From assembly GCF_900104145.1 (NCBI RefSeq), contig NZ_FNLB01000006.1, positions 3,573,001-3,637,000 of the forward strand: 64,000 nt of DNA. Reading direction: 5' to 3'. Origin of the DNA: Pseudovibrio sp. Tun.PSC04-5.I4. GTDB taxonomy: Bacteria > Pseudomonadota > Alphaproteobacteria > Rhizobiales > Stappiaceae. The notes under the pieces are model-generated. The model was not told where the DNA came from. It was given only the letters and a program-made list of their open reading frames with translations, and did not search any database. The translations under genes were made by a program, and so were the position numbers. Of this stretch, positions 62,061 to 64,000 are shown in pieces (position 1 is the first letter of the stretch; every line of letters starts with the position of its first letter).

Positions 62061-62377
62061 AACGATACGTAAACGACAAGTATCAATTTAGTTATTGATG
62101 AAGTTGTTGGTCAATTTTGTTTGGGTATTTTCTTATATTTTGTTTAAAATAGCGTTTAATTACTTGAGCTAGATCATCATGCAAGGGTTGATATCGGATT
62201 TTGCTTTATGCTGCTGGATCTTCTCAAGGTTTTTCCAGAAAGCTTGGAGGTTTCTGAAGCCTAACAATGAATTCGCCTATGGTCGGGTAGACGGGCTCTT
62301 GTTGCCAACTATTCTTTACCTAAATGGAAGAGTGAGCAAGCATCCGTTTGGGGTGGTTGCTAAATTTGAGGTCGCGA
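62061..62377. other. Intergenic region before the quinone oxidoreductase
   Basis: AT-rich at 62040-62170. A 70-residue frame at 62179-62391 overlaps the next gene start and has no ribosome site. The promoters of the candidate sRNA and the oxidoreductase gene should lie here. Confidence 0.45.
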
Positions 62378-63385
62378 ATGACAGAGATTAATACTCCGAA
62401 GGAAATGCAAGCCGTCCTAATGAATGGCGTTGGCGGCTCAGACGTTCTTGAAATCGGTAAGGTTGACGTTCCCCAACCGGGTGTTGGTGAGGTTCTTATC
62501 AAGGTGCATGCCGCAGGTGTGAACCGCCCGGATGTTATTCAACGCAAAGGAGCTTACCCGCCGCCGCCCGGAGCTTCGCCATTGCTTGGGCTTGAGGTCT
62601 CAGGTGAGGTTGTTGGCTTAGGAGAAGGTGTGGGGAATCATGCGCTTGGCGATCTTGTGTGTGCTTTGACGCCAGGTGGTGGCTATGCCGAGTATTGTCT
62701 TGCACCCGCGTCGCACGTGCTCCCAATTCCCGCTGGTTTGACAATGGTTGAGGCAGCGGCACTTCCTGAGACCTTCTTTACTGTGTGGTCCAACCTATTT
62801 GACCGACTTGGTTTGAAATCCGGCGAGAAGTTCTTGGTTCACGGGGGATCGTCAGGGATTGGAACGACTGCAATTCAATTAGCAAAAGCTTTTGGTGCAG
62901 AAGTATTTACCACTGTTGGGTCTGCTGAAAAAGCTCAGGCAGTTCGGGAGCTTGGCGCCGATTATGCCATCAATTATCGTGAAGCGGATTTCGTGAAGGA
63001 AATCCTCAATATTACCGATAAACAAGGTGTGGATGTGATCCTTGATATGGTTGGCGGTGACTATGTTGAGAAGAACTGGATCGTGGCTGCTATTGAAGGT
63101 CGTATTTGCCAGATCGCAACGCTCAACGGACCTTCGGAAAATGTCAACTTTAGCCGTTTGATGATGAAGCGATTGACGCATACTGGCTCGACGCTTCGTC
63201 CGAGAACAGTAGAGTTTAAGGCTCATATTGCTGAGGATCTTCACAAAAAAGTTTGGCCTTTGCTGGAAAATGCAAGAGTTAAAGTGGTGTTGGATCAGGT
63301 CTTTGATATGGTAAACGTGAAGAATGCACATGATCGAATGGAAGCCTCTAATCACATTGGCAAGATTGTGTTGAAAGTGACCTGA
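62378..63385 (+). CDS. NAD(P)H quinone oxidoreductase, PIG3/zeta-crystallin type
   Basis: 335 residues of the medium-chain reductase superfamily without catalytic zinc. Motifs: HAAGVNRPDVIQRKGAYPPP, GLEVSGEVVG, the NADPH-binding VHGGSSGIGTTAIQLAK and VDVILDMVGGDYVEKN. PIG3-like reductases reduce quinones and support redox balance. GAGG lies 8 bases before ATG 62378; the frame runs ten codons further upstream without support. Confidence 0.92.
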   Translation: MTEINTPKEMQAVLMNGVGGSDVLEIGKVDVPQPGVGEVLIKVHAAGVNRPDVIQRKGAYPPPPGASPLLGLEVSGEVVGLGEGVGNHALGDLVCALTPGGGYAEYCLAPASHVLPIPAGLTMVEAAALPETFFTVWSNLFDRLGLKSGEKFLVHGGSSGIGTTAIQLAKAFGAEVFTTVGSAEKAQAVRELGADYAINYREADFVKEILNITDKQGVDVILDMVGGDYVEKNWIVAAIEGRICQIATLNGPSENVNFSRLMMKRLTHTGSTLRPRTVEFKAHIAEDLHKKVWPLLENARVKVVLDQVFDMVNVKNAHDRMEASNHIGKIVLKVT

Positions 63386-63571
63386 AGAAAATGCTTCGGT
63401 TGGTTTCGAATTCGCACAAGGTTTCCAGAGGACGTGGATGTAGGTGCTGATCTGGTTTGCTTTTGGGGTAATGTGAGCGTATAGTGCGCTCTAGTTTCCC
63501 CAAAAACTCGTATTGAATTCGGCTTTACTACCTTTGATTAGGCTGTGGAGCACACAGGAGGGATTTACATA

Positions 63572-64000
63572 ATGTCCAACGCGCCGCTTATGCCAAAGGC
63601 AACTGCCGTATGGTTGGTAGACAACACTGCTCTGGGCTTCGATCAGATTGCTGCCTTCTGCAAGCTGCACCCGCTGGAAGTGAAGGCAATCGCCGATGGT
63701 GAAGCTGCTCAGGGCATCAAGGGTATGGACCCTGTTATGTCTGGTCAGCTGGTCCGCGAAGAGATTGAAAAAGCTTCGAATAATCCAAGCTATCGTATGC
63801 AGATTTTCGAATCTAAGGTTCGCCTTCCCGAGCCAAAGCGTAAGGGCCCTCGCTATACGCCTGTGTCTCGTCGTCAGGATCGTCCAAACGCAATTTTGTG
63901 GCTTGTTCGTTTTCATCCTGAGATTGTTGACGCGCAGATCATGCGTCTTGTTGGAACGACTAAGCCGACAATTGAAGCAATTCGTACGAGAACGCATTGG
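63572..64000 (+). CDS. trcR: TrcR-type cell-cycle transcriptional regulator (DUF1013), 3' end cut
   Basis: 143 residues visible; the gene leaves the window. Begins SNAPLMPKATAVWLVDNTALGFDQIAAFC, with the conserved NAILWLVRFHPEIVDAQIMRLVGTTKPTIEAIR block, the DUF1013 pattern. In Caulobacter this family is an essential factor linked to RNA polymerase. GGAGG (63558-63562) lies 9 bases before ATG 63572. About 90 residues are likely missing. Confidence 0.9.
   Translation, partial: MSNAPLMPKATAVWLVDNTALGFDQIAAFCKLHPLEVKAIADGEAAQGIKGMDPVMSGQLVREEIEKASNNPSYRMQIFESKVRLPEPKRKGPRYTPVSRRQDRPNAILWLVRFHPEIVDAQIMRLVGTTKPTIEAIRTRTHW

Noticed and set aside
62179..62391. 70-residue frame before the quinone oxidoreductase
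   Set aside because: Overlaps the next gene start, no ribosome site.

Overview
The window looks like a chromosomal segment of a marine-type alphaproteobacterium of the Hyphomicrobiales, possibly Pseudovibrio-like. The genus is my inference; the class is well supported. The support is a set of lineage-typical proteins: CpdR, an RcdA-type DUF1465 protein, GapR (DUF2312), a TrcR-type DUF1013 protein, the four-residue-motif aa3 oxidase subunit IV (signature MDYxEHEKTY), a zinc-free L36, and DUF1036 coupled to pyruvate kinase. Base composition is moderate, gene density is high, and most genes are ordinary core genes with clear Shine-Dalgarno sites and factor-independent terminators between convergent units. 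I see no CRISPR array, rRNA operon, prophage or insertion sequence.

Layout. 1-4.6 kb: the 5' part of gltB (minus strand), preceded by a short leader ORF whose ribosome site lies in a tetraloop hairpin. 5.0-8.0 kb: a four-gene operon of DUF2282, DUF692, DUF2063 and DoxX proteins, recognisable as a bufferin (copper-binding RiPP) cluster, with a candidate ECF-sigma promoter and a strong terminator. 8-13.8 kb: threonine aldolase, a tandem array of about 235-bp palindrome-containing repeats, an hsp20 gene behind a ROSE-like RNA thermometer, a small secreted protein, a PNPOx-like flavoprotein, an alpha/beta hydrolase and hisN. 14-21 kb: a HAF-repeat autotransporter, a candidate small RNA, an N-formylglutamate amidohydrolase, cpdR, tRNA-Val(GAC), rpmJ, a TPR protein, and a divergent tetR/SDR pair around a perfect 9-bp operator.

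21-32 kb: pyk with an ATGA-coupled DUF1036 gene, a 1-kb gap without a recognisable gene, gapR, a murein-processing stretch (DUF882 peptidase, L,D-transpeptidase) next to a sigma-54 response regulator, and pepF. 32-36 kb: the most accessory-looking part, with an AT-rich HNH-type gene between terminators, a VOC protein, a DHFR-like/TetR pair with an operator over a TATAAT box, and a secreted isochorismatase-like hydrolase. 36-46 kb: purB, VOC, phosphoesterase and hydrolase pair, an ABC1/UbiB kinase, the oxidase subunit IV, an unrecognised secreted protein, acetoacetate decarboxylase coupled to an exported hydrolase, a TPR lipoprotein and rpsU.

46-64 kb: a class II glutamine amidotransferase, a MATE exporter, purEK, two small DUF465 proteins, an acyl-CoA synthetase, an unknown membrane protein, a TauE/SafE permease, a propionyl-CoA synthetase with an SDR, an MsbA-like ABC exporter, rpmE, an rcdA-like gene, a second candidate small RNA (minus strand), a quinone oxidoreductase and the start of a DUF1013 gene that runs off the window.

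The most system-like unit is the bufferin operon. The least explained signals are the two candidate small RNAs carrying CCTCCC motifs, the gltB leader ORF, the repeat array, and the secreted or membrane proteins I could not name.
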